From assembly GCF_002875945.1 (NCBI RefSeq), contig NZ_MCZK01000101.1:62001-126000 (forward strand): 64,000 nucleotides of DNA, given 5' to 3'. Under the pieces are notes generated by a model that made no database searches, had not been told where the DNA came from, and saw only the letters and a list, made by a program, of their open reading frames with translations. This document shows positions 45,803 to 56,012 of this stretch, piece after piece. Position 1 is the first letter of the stretch; each line of letters opens with the position of its first letter. Position numbers and translations under genes: made by a program. The stretch is from Vibrio lentus. Its GTDB lineage: Bacteria > Pseudomonadota > Gammaproteobacteria > Enterobacterales > Vibrionaceae.

Positions 45803-48202
45803 TTAACGCTGTGTTGCGCGCTGGCGATTCTTTCCGTTACTTGCAGGTTTACCACTTTGACCATTGCCCGCTTTGCTGCGGTTTGGCTTGCCATTTCCGC
45901 CGCCGTTGCCTTGTGATTGCTGACTAGCAGGGGCTTTTTTGATGAAGCCAGTCGCTGGTTTATTACCATTCCCGTTCTGCTTTCCGTTGCCCTGATTGCC
46001 GTTGCTTTGGCTACCTGTTGGCTTCTTACCACCCGGTTTAGGCTTATTGCCACCAGGCTTAGAATGGTTACGTGGGCTTTCGCCGCCAAGACCCGGTTGA
46101 GCTTTACTGTGCTTAGTTGCGAAACGTTGTGAGCCGTGACGACCAGATTTACGACGCTGTGCCGGTGTCTGAGCTTCAAAATCCTCTTCTGGTACCAAGC
46201 AGTTCGCTTTGTCACCAATTAGGTGCTTTTTGCCCATGCTGATCAGTGCTTCACGGATGATTTTCCAGTTTTCTGGATCGTGGTAACGAAGCAATGCTTT
46301 ATGCAGACGACGTTGACGATCGCCTTTAGGCACCGGAACATCTTCACGTTTTTTGTATTTCACGCGCTTCAGAGGGTTGGTCTCTGAGTAGTACATCGAC
46401 GTAGCATTACACATTGGCGATGGGTAGAAGTTCTGTACTTGGTCACACTCGTAGTTATGCTTTTTCAGCCACAACGCAAGGTTAAGCATGTCTTCATCTT
46501 CCGTGCCCGGGTGAGCAGAGATGAAGTAAGGAATTAGATACTGTTTCTTACCCGCTTCAGCGCTGTACTTCTCGAACATCTCTTTGAAACGATCGTAAGT
46601 GCCCATGCCCGGCTTCATCATCAGATCCAGAGGGCCTTTTTCAGTATGCTCTGGAGCAATCTTCAAGTAACCACCAACGTGGTGAGTCACAAGCTCACGT
46701 ACGTATTCTGGAGATTCAATCGCAAGATCATAACGAACGCCTGATGCGATCATTACTTTCTTGATGCCCGGAACTTTTCTCGCTGAGCGGTAAAGGTCAA
46801 TAGTGTGCTGGTGGTCTGTGTTCAGTTTCTCACAGATTTTAGGGAACACACATGATGGGCGACGACAGTTAATTTCAGCTTTAGGATCAGAACAACCTAA
46901 GCGATACATGTTCGCAGTTGGGCCACCCAAGTCAGAAATGGTACCGGTAAAGCCAGGTACTTTATCTTTAATATCTTCGATTTCATCCAAGATTGATTCT
47001 TTCGAACGGTTCTGAATGATTCGTCCTTCGTGCTCTGTGATTGAACAGAAAGAACAACCACCAAAACAACCACGCATGATGTTAACCGAGGTTTTGATCA
47101 TGTCGTATGCAGGGATCTTTGCTTTGCCATACATTGGGTGAGGAACACGCTTGTACGCAAGGCCAAACACATAATCCATCTCTTCAGTTGCAAGAGGAAT
47201 TGGCGCTTGGTTTACCCAAAGCTCGCGGTCACCGTGTCGTTGAATAAGAGCACGACCTGAATACGGGTTAGTTTCTAGGTGCAGAATACGGCTAGCATGA
47301 GCGTAAAGAATACGGTCGTTATTGAGTTTTTCGAAACCAGGGATACGAACCGCGGTTGTTTTTGCATCGTGACGAGAAGGGCGAATCGTAATTGGTTGCG
47401 CCTTTACTTCTTCTTTTTCGTCTTTCTTGGTATCACACTGCGTTTCTACTTCGTATGGGTTAACCGGAACATAAGCTTTGTTCGGTTTTTCGATACGAGA
47501 AGAATCGATAATTTTGTAACCTTCAGGCGCTGCAGGCAGGTTGATTGCAGTACCGCGAATGTTTGTCAGCGTTGACATGTCTTCGCCGTCAGCAATGCGA
47601 TGTGCTACTTCAACCAGTGCACGCTCAGCGTTACCGAAAAGAAGGATGTCTGCTTTTGCATCAAACAATACAGAGCGACGAACTTTATCAGACCAGTAGT
47701 CGTAGTGCGCAACGCGACGTAAACTCGCTTCAATACCACCAAGAACGATTGGCGTGCCTTTGTAGGCTTCACGACAACGTTGAGAATAAATCAGAGTTGC
47801 ACGGTCAGGACGCTTACCACCTTCATTGTTTGGTGTGTAGGCATCGTCGTGACGAAGTTTGCGATCAGAGGTGTAGCGGTTGATCATGGAATCCATGTTA
47901 CCCGCAGTGATGCCGAAGAATAGGTTAGGTCGACCCAGTTCCATGAAGGCATCTTTACTGTCCCACTTTGGTTGGGCAATGATGCCCACGCGGAAACCTT
48001 GAGCTTCAAGCAAACGGCCAATGATAGCCATACCAAAGCTCGGGTGATCGACATAAGCGTCACCAGTTACAATAATAATGTCACAGCTATCCCATCCAAG
48101 AGCATCCATCTCCTTTCTACTGGTAGGTAAAAAGGGTGCTGTTCCGTAGCACTCGGCCCAGTATTTTTTGTGTTCATGAATAGGAGTGATATCGCTGTAC
48201 AT
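45803..48202 (-). CDS. ygiQ: YgiQ-family radical SAM protein (UPF0313)
   Basis: The 799-residue protein starts with the YgiQ N-terminal domain ([20 protein letters not shown]) and has a radical SAM centre with the 4Fe-4S cluster cysteines C379, C383 and C386 in [10 protein letters not shown]. The downstream core has [18 protein letters not shown]. The reaction is unknown for this conserved family. Roughly the last 110 residues are a low-complexity tail rich in Gly, Asn, Lys, Ser and Gln, with many basic residues, which may bind nucleic acid or be disordered. Monocistronic. Confidence 0.92.
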   Translation of the reverse strand: MYSDITPIHEHKKYWAECYGTAPFLPTSRKEMDALGWDSCDIIIVTGDAYVDHPSFGMAIIGRLLEAQGFRVGIIAQPKWDSKDAFMELGRPNLFFGITAGNMDSMINRYTSDRKLRHDDAYTPNNEGGKRPDRATLIYSQRCREAYKGTPIVLGGIEASLRRVAHYDYWSDKVRRSVLFDAKADILLFGNAERALVEVAHRIADGEDMSTLTNIRGTAINLPAAPEGYKIIDSSRIEKPNKAYVPVNPYEVETQCDTKKDEKEEVKAQPITIRPSRHDAKTTAVRIPGFEKLNNDRILYAHASRILHLETNPYSGRALIQRHGDRELWVNQAPIPLATEEMDYVFGLAYKRVPHPMYGKAKIPAYDMIKTSVNIMRGCFGGCSFCSITEHEGRIIQNRSKESILDEIEDIKDKVPGFTGTISDLGGPTANMYRLGCSDPKAEINCRRPSCVFPKICEKLNTDHQHTIDLYRSARKVPGIKKVMIASGVRYDLAIESPEYVRELVTHHVGGYLKIAPEHTEKGPLDLMMKPGMGTYDRFKEMFEKYSAEAGKKQYLIPYFISAHPGTEDEDMLNLALWLKKHNYECDQVQNFYPSPMCNATSMYYSETNPLKRVKYKKREDVPVPKGDRQRRLHKALLRYHDPENWKIIREALISMGKKHLIGDKANCLVPEEDFEAQTPAQRRKSGRHGSQRFATKHSKAQPGLGGESPRNHSKPGGNKPKPGGKKPTGSQSNGNQGNGKQNGNGNKPATGFIKKAPASQQSQGNGGGNGKPNRSKAGNGQSGKPASNGKNRQRATQR

Positions 48203-48439
48203 ATTTCAACCTCTGATTTTTGAGGCGGGAATTATAGCGGCATGAGCCTAGACTAGCCAGTAGAACATGCCCTTGTTAGTTCTGATGTCTTTCGCCATTT
48301 TGCAGATAATGCTGACAAAAGAACCATACAACAGCATAGTTGAAGCCTTGAATAACGTCGCTAATTTGTGATTTTGATTAGTGTTCGCAGCAGTTTTTGA
48401 TATTATTCGCGAAAATAAGTCTGAATAAGTAGATCCACA

Positions 48440-49120
48440 ATGGTCGAATCATTATTAGTACAATTTGCTCCCATGCTATTAGGAGCCCAACTGATCTTAA
48501 CTTTAATCTTAGTGAAGGGTGATATTTGCCCTGGCCAACGTGGCCGTATTCACAAGATGTTACCTGCGATTGGCGTGCTTTGGCTTGCTGTTGCTTCATT
48601 AAGAATTGAAGCGTTTCTGATCGTATTCGCTATCTTCTATTTCTATTCTCAAGTTCAAACTAAGAAGACGCGTGATTCAGGTCCTATCTGGGTGATGTAT
48701 CTTGCGTGTGGTTTGGCGCTGTCATACGTTGCTATTCAAGCAAGCGAACAGGTAAACCCAGTTGGTATTATTGCGACTGTGTTGCTGGTGGCTTTACTGG
48801 GTGCTTCTTTCGGACATTTACTGCTGACTATCGCAAGAACGCGCTTACAAGCATTTCACCGCGTTCTGCCTGTTGTGGGCGTATTGAGTGGCATGCTGGT
48901 GGTGTTGGCGACCGTGATTAACGTTTATTCACTGTCTGAAGCGCAACTAGAACCTGTTATTTCAACCTTGTTGTTTAGCTTTGCTTTGCTTATCTCTTCT
49001 ATCGTGGTTTGGTGTTGGCATTTGCTGTTTGTCAAAACACCTGAGAAGCTGCAATTAACGATAGCATTGCTGATGTTATTAGCATCAGTGATTGGCTTAA
49101 CACCTGTTTGGGCGTTGTAA
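48440..49120 (+). CDS. Multi-TM membrane protein of unknown function
   Basis: The 226-residue, strongly hydrophobic protein has about seven predicted TM helices, separated by short basic loops (KGDICPGQRGRIHK near 26-39, TKKTRDSGP near 74-82). I recognise no family or catalytic motif. Coding character is good (no rare frame breaks, Vibrio-like codons). It is divergent from ygiQ and precedes the DUF4250 gene by 132 bases. The ribosome binding site is weak. A membrane scaffold or small transporter are both possible. Confidence 0.75.
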   Translation: MVESLLVQFAPMLLGAQLILTLILVKGDICPGQRGRIHKMLPAIGVLWLAVASLRIEAFLIVFAIFYFYSQVQTKKTRDSGPIWVMYLACGLALSYVAIQASEQVNPVGIIATVLLVALLGASFGHLLLTIARTRLQAFHRVLPVVGVLSGMLVVLATVINVYSLSEAQLEPVISTLLFSFALLISSIVVWCWHLLFVKTPEKLQLTIALLMLLASVIGLTPVWAL

Positions 49121-49252
49121 GAGGTTGTCGAACTCTCGAAACTTTTAGTTGATAAAATCCGTTGTAGCGAAAGAAGTGTGATCTGTTTTTAAGCATGCGA
49201 CTGGTAAGCGTTCTAAACTTAATTCTAATCGTGTGTTCGTTAGGAGTTCAGG

Positions 49253-49453
49253 ATGGATTTAAGCAACGTCAAAGGTTTCGATAGCATTATCTTGCTCGGG
49301 ATCGTCAACGAAAAGCTTCGTTTGGAATGTGATAGCTTTGAAGAGCTGGTCAGCATGTATGAAATGGATATAGAAAGTGTCGTCGGTAAGCTGGATATGC
49401 TTGGCTATCAATATGATCCATTGACGAATCAGTTCAAGTCTTATCCAAGATAA
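49253..49453 (+). CDS. DUF4250-family small protein
   Basis: The 66-residue protein has the DUF4250 pattern: FDSIILLGIVNEKLRLECDS, a central SFEELVSMYEMD helix and the ending LGYQYDPLTNQFK. It is soluble and acidic. The function of the family is unknown; the helical layout would suit a small HTH-like or adaptor protein. An AGGAG site 6 bases before the ATG strongly supports translation. Confidence 0.85.
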   Translation: MDLSNVKGFDSIILLGIVNEKLRLECDSFEELVSMYEMDIESVVGKLDMLGYQYDPLTNQFKSYPR

Positions 49454-49530
49454 ACATCGAGTTGGCGCATCATTGTTCGTGTTCAATTAAGTATCGTCTA
49501 CTACTAGTTGATACTGAATAGATACTGAGA

Positions 49531-49559
49531 AAAAAGTCACAGATTATCTGTGACTTTTT
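49531..49559. terminator. Bidirectional terminator between DUF4250 gene and metR
   Basis: AAAAAGTCACAGA and TCTGTGACTTTTT form a perfect 13-bp stem with a TTA loop between convergent genes. Confidence 0.92.
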
Positions 49560-49633
49560 TGTTTCTGGCGCTTGCTTTTGAAGCTTGCATCTAATGTTGA
49601 GCGCAGGCTCATTCCACTCAACAATCAATACCG

Positions 49634-50545
49634 TTAAACGACTTCAATGCCATCTAGGTGACTCTTACTCTGCTGTCTTGCCGTGCTAAAGAAAGCCTGC
49701 AGATAACGTTTGTCTTTCTCAGAGTTTCTTACCGCCGCAAACAGTCGTCTTGAAAGGCCGTTGCCCAATGGTTTACTGGCGATTAACCCTTGTCTTGAAA
49801 ACTCGCTGATCGCCCAGTTAGGTAAGGCTGCAACACCTAGACCGGCTGATACCATTTGCACCAACATTAATGTGTTGTCTGCCTGTTTCCATTTCTTCGG
49901 CTCTACACCTGCCGGTTGCAAAAAGTGCTTCACAACATCGAGGCGCTGTTTTTGAACCGGATAAGAGAGCATCGTGATATCGCTAAGATCTTGTGGTTCG
50001 ATGCTTGGCTTTTCTGCCAAAGGTGAGTTGATGGCGGTGATCAAACGCATTTCGAAATCAAAGAGCGGTTCGTAATGGACCTCTGAACGCGGTTGAATGT
50101 CCGAGGTGATCACCAAGTCCAATTCCCCAGCCATCAAAGCCGGTAAAGGTTCAAAACCAAAGCCTGATGAGAAATCGAGCGTCACGCTTGGCCAAGCAAC
50201 TTGGTACTCCTTCAAAGCAGGCATTAACCATTGGAAGCAAGAGTGACATTCGATCGCCATGTGCAATCGACCATTCACATCCTCTTTCAGGCTCGCGAGT
50301 TCATTCTCTGCTTTGGCAATTTTTGGTTGTATCTCATCTGCGAGCTTAAGCAAGATCTCCCCCTCAGAGGTGAATTTTACGGGCCTAGTTTTACGCAGGA
50401 AAAGCTGACCGCCAATACGAGCCTCAAGGTCTTTCAATTGGTGAGAAAGCGCCGACTGAGTCAGATGAAGAGAAGTCGCAGTGGCTGTAAGCGAGCCGCT
50501 GTCTCTCAAGGTGGTCAATGTTCGAAGGTGTTTAAGCTCTATCAT
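49634..50545 (-). CDS. metR: MetR, LysR-type activator of methionine biosynthesis
   Basis: The 303-residue LysR-type regulator has an N-terminal HTH (LRTLTTLRDSGSLTATATSL, then TQSALSHQLKDLEARIGGQLF) and a C-terminal effector domain with IECHSCFQWLMPAL, a MetR hallmark. MetR with homocysteine activates metE and other met genes. It is divergent from metE across 279 bases. A MetR-like palindrome (TGAG-N5-CTCA) sits on its own start codon, consistent with autoregulation. Confidence 0.94.
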   Translation of the reverse strand: MIELKHLRTLTTLRDSGSLTATATSLHLTQSALSHQLKDLEARIGGQLFLRKTRPVKFTSEGEILLKLADEIQPKIAKAENELASLKEDVNGRLHMAIECHSCFQWLMPALKEYQVAWPSVTLDFSSGFGFEPLPALMAGELDLVITSDIQPRSEVHYEPLFDFEMRLITAINSPLAEKPSIEPQDLSDITMLSYPVQKQRLDVVKHFLQPAGVEPKKWKQADNTLMLVQMVSAGLGVAALPNWAISEFSRQGLIASKPLGNGLSRRLFAAVRNSEKDKRYLQAFFSTARQQSKSHLDGIEVV

Positions 50546-50557
50546 GAGTATTCCTCA
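50545..50557. promoter_or_regulatory. MetR-like palindrome at the metR start
   Basis: TGAGTATTCCTCA resembles the MetR consensus TGAA-N5-TTCA (two symmetric substitutions). It overlaps the metR initiation codon. Confidence 0.4.
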
Positions 50558-50618
50558 TATTCCCTAAGCCAATTCAATATTTCTTAATAATCACCCTACG
50601 GTGTTTTTGATGCTTTGT

Positions 50619-50642
50619 AAACGTCTAGATGTCCAGATGGAT
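50619..50642. promoter_or_regulatory. Three tandem MetJ-like met boxes
   Basis: AAACGTCT, AGATGTCC and AGATGGAT follow each other without spacing and match the 8-bp met box AGACGTCT at 7, 6 and 5 positions. Tandem boxes are how MetJ-SAM binds. The site lies between metR and metE. Confidence 0.6.
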
Positions 50643-50650
50643 TTAAACTG

Positions 50651-50676
50651 TTCATCTTTGGACGATTCAAGATGAA
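50651..50676. promoter_or_regulatory. Inverted repeat in the metR/metE region
   Basis: TTCATCTT and AAGATGAA are perfect 8-bp arms with a 10-base centre containing GGAC. The element TTTGGAC recurs at 50700-50706, followed by the palindrome TGGAC-GTT-GTCCA (50703-50715). These may be additional MetR or MetJ contacts. Confidence 0.4.
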
Positions 50677-50824
50677 TATTATTAATAAACAAGATGAATA
50701 TTTGGACGTTGTCCATAGATCGGATTAGGGCGATAGTTTAGCCATCCAGACGCCTTTGTGAAAAAGTAAAATCATCAAAGGTAGTCTGACCGGAAATTAA
50801 AATTATCGAATAAGGAACAGACTC

Positions 50825-53191
50825 ATGACGACAACAACGCATATTCTTGGTTACCCACGCATCGGCGAAAAACGCGAACTTAAGTTCTCACTAGAGAAAT
50901 ACTGGCGTGGTGAGATTGACCAATCAGAACTTAAGCTGCTCGGCAGCGAGCTAAGAAATCGTAACTGGAATGTACAAGCCGACGCGAATCTAAGCTTTGC
51001 AACTGCGGGCGACTTCGCATGGTACGACCATGTTCTGACAACGACATTACTTCTAGGCCACGTGCCAAAGCGTCATGCTGGTGGTTCCGACGGTGAAAAA
51101 GCCTTTCCAGATTTAGATACTTTGTTCCGCGTTGGTCGTGGTCAATCTCAAACTCAAATACAATCTCAAACGCAGGCAACCTGTTGTGGTGGTAAGCATG
51201 GTTTGGAAAGTGGCACAAAAGATAACTCAGCAGCGTCTGACATGACCAAGTGGTTCAACACTAACTACCACTATATTGTTCCTGAATTCAGTAAAGATGA
51301 TTCGTTCGAGGTGAGTTGGCCACAGCTGTTTGACGAAGTGAACGAAGCAATAAAAGCAGGACACAAGGTTAAGCCTGTACTTCTCGGCCCACTGTCTTAC
51401 TTGTACCTAGGCAAAGAAGTGGAAGAGGGCTTTGACCGCTTAACCCTGTTGCCTCGCCTTCTTACTGCCTACCAAGCGATTTTGGCTAAACTATCCAAGT
51501 TGGGTGTTGAGTGGGTGCAAATCGACGAACCTATCCTTTCTCTGGAACTTGAAAAGCGTTGGGCTGATTCATTCAAGTTGGCTTATCAAGTGATTCAAAG
51601 CGATGTCAAACTGCTGCTTACCACTTACTTTGATTCAGTGACTGACACGTTAGATAAAATCGTAGAACTGCCCGTCAACGGTTTACACATCGACTTGGCT
51701 GCAGCACCGCAGCAACTTGATGAGGTGGTGAACAAGTTACCGGAAGATTGGGTGCTTTCTGCAGGGGCGATTAACGGTCGCAATGTGTGGCGTGCTGATT
51801 TGGCCGCGCAGTTGGAGCTACTACAGCCAGTGAAAGAGAAGCTAGGAGACAAACTGTGGGTGGCAAGTTCATGCTCGCTGCTGCACAGCCCAGTAGATTT
51901 GGAGTTAGAAGATTCGCTCAGTGAAGAAGTGAAGAGTTGGTTTGCTTTCGCGAAACAGAAAGTCACCGAGGTGAGTTTATTGGGAGCTGCGTTAGACGGC
52001 GATCAAAATGCCATTTTAGCTTGTGAGACGTACAGCCAGCCAATTGTTGCTCGTAAGAGCGCGACTCATGTCAACAAGCCTCAGGTACAAGCTCGCCTTA
52101 ATACCATCACTAAAGCGTTAGCTGAGCGAAGTGCACCTTATGCAGAACGAGCGGCGCATCAGTCTGAAGTTCTCGGCTTACCGTTGTTACCAACCACAAC
52201 GATCGGTTCTTTCCCACAAACCGGTGAGATTCGTGTTCAACGTAGCGCCTACCGCACTGGTCAATTGAGTGAAGCGGAATACACCACCGCACTAAAAGGT
52301 CACATCGCGGATGCGGTCAAACGTCAAGAAGCACTCGATTTGGATGTGCTTGTGCATGGTGAAGCCGAGCGTAATGACATGGTGGAATACTTTGCAGAAA
52401 ATCTAGCAGGCTTCCAAACCACCAAATTTGGTTGGGTACAAAGCTATGGTTCTCGCTGTGTAAAACCTGCGATTGTGGTTGCAGATATCGAACGTGAAAA
52501 ACCAATGACGGTGGTATGGTCGACCTATGCTCAATCTCTGACGTCAAAGCAGATGAAAGGGATGCTCACAGGGCCTGTCACTATCTTGTGTTGGACATTC
52601 CCACGTGAAGACATCTCACGCAAAGAGATCACCAATCAATTAGCGTTTGCGCTGCGTGATGAAGTGTCGGATTTACAAGACGCTGGTATCAACATTATTC
52701 AAATCGATGAGCCTGCTATTCGTGAAGGCCTGCCGCTGAAAAAACGCGACCATGCCGAATACTTAGAGTGGGCAGTCGATGCTTTTAAGATTTCAGCAGC
52801 GAGTGCCAAGCCAGAGACTCAGATCCATACACACATGTGTTACAGCGAGTTCAACGAGATCATTGATTCAGTGGCTGCGCTAGACGCCGATGTGATCACT
52901 ATTGAAACCTCTCGCTCGAACATGGAACTGCTGAAAGCGTTTGAAGAGTTCAACTACCCGAATGCGATTGGCCCAGGTGTTTACGATATTCACTCACCAA
53001 ACATTCCATCAGAAGAGTGGATTGTTGATTTGCTGAAGAAGGCGGCAGAGAAAATCCCGGCAGAACGTTTGTGGGCAAACCCAGATTGTGGCCTTAAGAC
53101 GCGTAACTGGGCAGAGACAGAAGCCGCACTGACCAATCTTGTATCGGCGACTAAGACACTGCGTAAAGAGTGGGAATCGGCAGGAGTTTAA
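50825..53191 (+). CDS. metE: MetE, cobalamin-independent methionine synthase
   Basis: The 788-residue enzyme transfers a methyl group from methyltetrahydrofolate polyglutamate to homocysteine. Zinc ligands are visible in the C-terminal half (His and Cys of THMCYSEF, Glu of [11 protein letters not shown], Cys of NPDCGLKTR). The N-terminal motif [21 protein letters not shown] and [12 protein letters not shown] are standard. It is about 35 residues longer than E. coli MetE; most of the excess is an insertion between RVGRG and ASDMTKWF (bases about 51139-51240) rich in Gln, Ser and Thr with a Cys-Cys pair. Confidence 0.96.
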   Translation: MTTTTHILGYPRIGEKRELKFSLEKYWRGEIDQSELKLLGSELRNRNWNVQADANLSFATAGDFAWYDHVLTTTLLLGHVPKRHAGGSDGEKAFPDLDTLFRVGRGQSQTQIQSQTQATCCGGKHGLESGTKDNSAASDMTKWFNTNYHYIVPEFSKDDSFEVSWPQLFDEVNEAIKAGHKVKPVLLGPLSYLYLGKEVEEGFDRLTLLPRLLTAYQAILAKLSKLGVEWVQIDEPILSLELEKRWADSFKLAYQVIQSDVKLLLTTYFDSVTDTLDKIVELPVNGLHIDLAAAPQQLDEVVNKLPEDWVLSAGAINGRNVWRADLAAQLELLQPVKEKLGDKLWVASSCSLLHSPVDLELEDSLSEEVKSWFAFAKQKVTEVSLLGAALDGDQNAILACETYSQPIVARKSATHVNKPQVQARLNTITKALAERSAPYAERAAHQSEVLGLPLLPTTTIGSFPQTGEIRVQRSAYRTGQLSEAEYTTALKGHIADAVKRQEALDLDVLVHGEAERNDMVEYFAENLAGFQTTKFGWVQSYGSRCVKPAIVVADIEREKPMTVVWSTYAQSLTSKQMKGMLTGPVTILCWTFPREDISRKEITNQLAFALRDEVSDLQDAGINIIQIDEPAIREGLPLKKRDHAEYLEWAVDAFKISAASAKPETQIHTHMCYSEFNEIIDSVAALDADVITIETSRSNMELLKAFEEFNYPNAIGPGVYDIHSPNIPSEEWIVDLLKKAAEKIPAERLWANPDCGLKTRNWAETEAALTNLVSATKTLRKEWESAGV

Positions 53192-53229
53192 GTTTAGCTA
53201 ACGTTAGGGTTTGATTACTCTCAAAAAAC

Positions 53230-53255
53230 AAAGGCCTCGCAAATGCGAGGCCTTT
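53230..53255 (+). terminator. Terminator after metE
   Basis: AAAGGCCTCGCA and TGCGAGGCCTTT form a perfect 12-bp stem. The T-run is short, and the A-rich left flank also serves the converging gspS gene. Confidence 0.85.
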
Positions 53256-53283
53256 CTGCTTGATGCTTGTTCGAATCTCGAAT

Positions 53284-53679
53284 TTAGCTGCTGCTTTGGC
53301 AAGTATCTTTGCTGATCAGCTTCTCAACCATCAATTGTCCGCGAGTGTTGCGAATCTTGATGTTGTAAGCCAAACCCATGTCGAGGTTTGCTCTGACTTC
53401 AGAGTTGGTGCAGTAGCTATTCACACTCATGTCTACAACTTGGTTCAAAGGCTTAGCACCTTTAGCGTCTTGGTTGTAGATCATCATGATCTCGATAACG
53501 GTGTTTTTTGCCAGTACACGCATAACTGACAGTGGGCCATACTCAATTGGCAGGCCAGCAGATAAAACGCCAGCACGATGTTGTGCCATCATTTCAAGCT
53601 GTCTTTGTTGGTCTTGCTCACTTGAAGCACAGCCTGCAAGCAGAGCTAAAGCCAGTGAGCCAATAATCCATTTTTTCAC
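53284..53679 (-). CDS. gspS: GspS-beta (AspS) pilotin lipoprotein of type II secretion
   Basis: The 131-residue lipoprotein has a signal peptide ending in LLAGC (Cys17). The mature part has the Vibrio-type pilotin pattern MMAQHRAGVLSAGLPIEYGP, VIEIMMIYNQDAKGAKP and IRNTRGQLMVEKLISKDTC, with two Cys likely forming a disulfide. Such pilotins bring the GspD secretin to the outer membrane. As in other vibrios it is not next to the gsp operon. Identification is from remembered family patterns. Confidence 0.85.
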   Translation of the reverse strand: MKKWIIGSLALALLAGCASSEQDQQRQLEMMAQHRAGVLSAGLPIEYGPLSVMRVLAKNTVIEIMMIYNQDAKGAKPLNQVVDMSVNSYCTNSEVRANLDMGLAYNIKIRNTRGQLMVEKLISKDTCQSSS

Positions 53680-53680
53680 G

Positions 53681-53977
53681 TTAAAATACTTTCTTGAATG
53701 GTTTTACGATGACATTTTGGTAGACACCAGCATCAATGTACGGGTCTGCGTCAGCCCATGCTTGTGCGTCTTCTAAAGAATTGAACTCAACAATTACAGT
53801 TGAACCTGTGAAACCCGCTTCACCAGGGTTATCTGAATCGATAGCTGGCATTGGGCCTGCTGTTAGAAGCCGACCTTCATCGTGAAGTGTTTGTAGGCGT
53901 TCTAGATGTTGTGGGCGAACACTTAGGCGTTTTTCTAATGAGTTTTCGACGTCTTGAGAAAAAATCACGTACCACAT
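53681..53977 (-). CDS. yciI: YciI-family protein
   Basis: The 98-residue protein has the ferredoxin-like YciI fold with the conserved His and Asp ([22 protein letters not shown], then [13 protein letters not shown]). The function is uncertain; a possible hydrolase or dehydratase-like active site has been proposed from structure. It lies 1 base upstream of gspS on the minus strand and is preceded by an AAGGATAT-type site. Confidence 0.92.
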   Translation of the reverse strand: MWYVIFSQDVENSLEKRLSVRPQHLERLQTLHDEGRLLTAGPMPAIDSDNPGEAGFTGSTVIVEFNSLEDAQAWADADPYIDAGVYQNVIVKPFKKVF

Positions 53978-54170
53978 GTTGAGATATCCTTATGTTACTT
54001 CACTGAATTAGAGCGATTAAATTATTTATCTGGTTAATTTACGCGAACTAATAGGTATTGGAAGAGCTAATGATAAGAAATTGTGAAATGGTGCGGCAGA
54101 GTGAGAAGGTCTTTAGCATTTTTAATCGAAATGACTAAAGACCTTTTAGAGAGATAAGGTCGTCGAAGGA

Positions 54171-54569
54171 CTATTTGTTGATTGGGCGAGGCTTACCGCT
54201 TTCGTCTACAGCAACGTAGTTGAATGTCGCGCCACAAACTTTATAACGATCGCCGATGCCGTGATCAAGTACCGGCTTAACCCATACTTCAAGGTCGATA
54301 TTCATCGAGCTGCGGCCAATCTTGGTGCAGTCGCCATAAACACAGACCACATCGCCAACCGACACTGGCTGTTTGAATTCGATGCTTGATACTGACACGG
54401 TGACTATTTTTCCGTTTGAGATCTCTTTCGCCAATATTCCGCCAGCAAGGTCGAGCTGAGACATTATCCAACCACCGAATATTTGACCTGCTGCATTGGT
54501 ATCAGAGGGCATCGCCAAGGTGCGAAGAAGTAAAGAACCAATCGGGTTCAAAGTTGATTGAATAGTCAT
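54171..54569 (-). CDS. yciA: YciA acyl-CoA thioesterase
   Basis: The 132-residue hot-dog-fold enzyme has MPSDTNAAGQIFGGWIMSQLD with the catalytic Asp and Asn region, followed by SIEFKQPVSVGDVVCVY. YciA hydrolyses a wide range of acyl-CoAs and may tune the CoA pool and membrane lipids. It lies between yciI and yciB, the order found in many gammaproteobacteria. About 190 bases separate it from each neighbour. Confidence 0.94.
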   Translation of the reverse strand: MTIQSTLNPIGSLLLRTLAMPSDTNAAGQIFGGWIMSQLDLAGGILAKEISNGKIVTVSVSSIEFKQPVSVGDVVCVYGDCTKIGRSSMNIDLEVWVKPVLDHGIGDRYKVCGATFNYVAVDESGKPRPINK

Positions 54570-54671
54570 TGTTGTACTCTTAATGGTATTGATTGTTTTG
54601 AATTTAAATAGATGTGTTTGCGGGACTCGCGGTGGTCATATTTTTAACGTATTCGCCGAACACAAACAATC

Positions 54672-54704
54672 AGTGGCCAATGATCACGAGTATCATTGGC
54701 CACT
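54672..54704 (-). terminator. Strong inverted repeat downstream of yciB
   Basis: AGTGGCCAATGAT and ATCATTGGCCACT are perfect 13-bp arms with a 7-base loop. On the minus strand it is followed by GATTGTTTG, a poor T-run. It is probably the yciB terminator or an mRNA-stabilising hairpin. Confidence 0.6.
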
Positions 54705-54764
54705 ATTAAATCGCATGTTGATAATAATTGTATCAAAAAGGGGATGCGGACTCATCCCTAAGGG

Positions 54765-55367
54765 TTATTTCTCGTCGGTATTTTTACCTGAGAGCTCTTG
54801 TTGCTTATCGTTTTCTGGAGCTTGCTCTTTTGATTGAAGCTGGTCTTTTGGTAGATGCTTATAGATATAAACACCCGTTAACAAGGTGAACGCGAAGGTT
54901 GCAATGAGAAGGCCAAACACTTTGAAGTTGACCCACACATCCAAAGGCAGGTTGAAAGCAACGTAAACATTGAGGATCGCACACAATGTGAAGAACAGAG
55001 TCCAAGCCCAGTTGATCTTGCCCCATACCGCTTCAGGAAGAGAGATCTCTTTACCCAACATGCCTTTAATCGCTGATTTGCCCATTAGGTGACTTACAGT
55101 CAGGCCTATAGCGAACAGCGCATAAACGATGGTTACTTTCCATTTTATGAAGTTGTCATCATGCAAAAAGATGGTCATGCCACCAAATACGGCAACCATC
55201 AAGAATGTGATGATCTGCATTTTTTCTACTTTCTTGTAGATAATGTACGTCAAAACGATTTGTACTGCGGAAGCAACAATCAATGCGCCTGTAGCTGTGT
55301 AGATGTCGTACATCTTATACAGCGCAAAGAATATAATGAGAGGAATGAAATCAAGGATTTGCTTCAT
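54765..55367 (-). CDS. yciB: YciB (IspA/IspZ-like) inner-membrane protein
   Basis: The 200-residue protein has about five TM helices and the family start [29 protein letters not shown] (residues 1-29). The segment [16 protein letters not shown] is also typical. YciB affects cell-envelope synthesis and septation. It is about 20 residues longer than E. coli YciB because of a hydrophilic C-terminal tail rich in Lys, Gln and Glu. Confidence 0.94.
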   Translation of the reverse strand: MKQILDFIPLIIFFALYKMYDIYTATGALIVASAVQIVLTYIIYKKVEKMQIITFLMVAVFGGMTIFLHDDNFIKWKVTIVYALFAIGLTVSHLMGKSAIKGMLGKEISLPEAVWGKINWAWTLFFTLCAILNVYVAFNLPLDVWVNFKVFGLLIATFAFTLLTGVYIYKHLPKDQLQSKEQAPENDKQQELSGKNTDEK

Positions 55368-55476
55368 GTGGCACTGAGTATCCAGTTAGTTGAGTTGCAG
55401 ACAGTCTAACCAAAATTGCCTCGATGCTAAATAGCCCGAGACAATTGGCTGCAAAACTAATGGTGTGTAACTCCTG

Positions 55477-55725
55477 TTACCGCATGGACGATGTTTGGTA
55501 GCGAGGTATCAATTTCTTGATGTCTTCAAGATAGCCCTCACTTTTCAAACTGTCTAAGGTGTTTTCAAGCTCTTGCTCACTCATCGCAAAACACGTCGAT
55601 TTACCTGTCGTTAGGTCAAGGTACTCGTGGTATTCACGCTCAGTGAAGTGGCCAATTCTATCGATTAATAAGGTTTTAATTCCATGGTGAATTAAGCCGT
55701 AGTATGTATGTCTTTGTAAGGTCAT
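55477..55725 (-). CDS. Small protein of unknown function
   Basis: The 82-residue soluble protein starts MTLQRHTYYGLIHHGIKTLL and contains LTTGKSTCFAMSEQELENTLDSLKSEGYLEDIKKLIPRY (residues 38-76 region). A GGAGGA ribosome binding site (complement of 55732-55737, 6 bases upstream) argues that it is a real gene. I do not recognise the family. The C-terminal half looks like two amphipathic helices. It is upstream of and co-oriented with yciB, 109 bases away. Confidence 0.7.
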   Translation of the reverse strand: MTLQRHTYYGLIHHGIKTLLIDRIGHFTEREYHEYLDLTTGKSTCFAMSEQELENTLDSLKSEGYLEDIKKLIPRYQTSSMR

Positions 55726-56012
55726 AGCCTATCCTCCGTGACAAGCTGCAGTTATATCTTTGCAACCTGCTGTATATTGGTTGGGTTATCTATGACAAAG
55801 CAATTCGAATGCCATTTTGTCCGTTGGAATAGAGCTTCTGAGATAAAAAGTTGAATTAATTTTCTTTTCAACTAGTTAAAGGAATGTACGTTCTATTCTC
55901 TAAAAACCAATACGTAGTTGGCGCAAAATAGTTTTATTTTGAGAATGGTAAAATTCTCATTATGACTAACGACTGAAGCTTTAATGTTTTTCAATTGGCA
56001 ATTTGATAGCCG

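Noticed and set aside
45772..46218. Open frame in another register under the YgiQ tail
   Set aside because: It is a frame shadow of the low-complexity C-terminus and has no independent gene features.
53260..53776. Plus-strand open frames over gspS and yciI
   Set aside because: Antisense shadows; the minus-strand frames encode a lipobox-bearing pilotin and a YciI protein.
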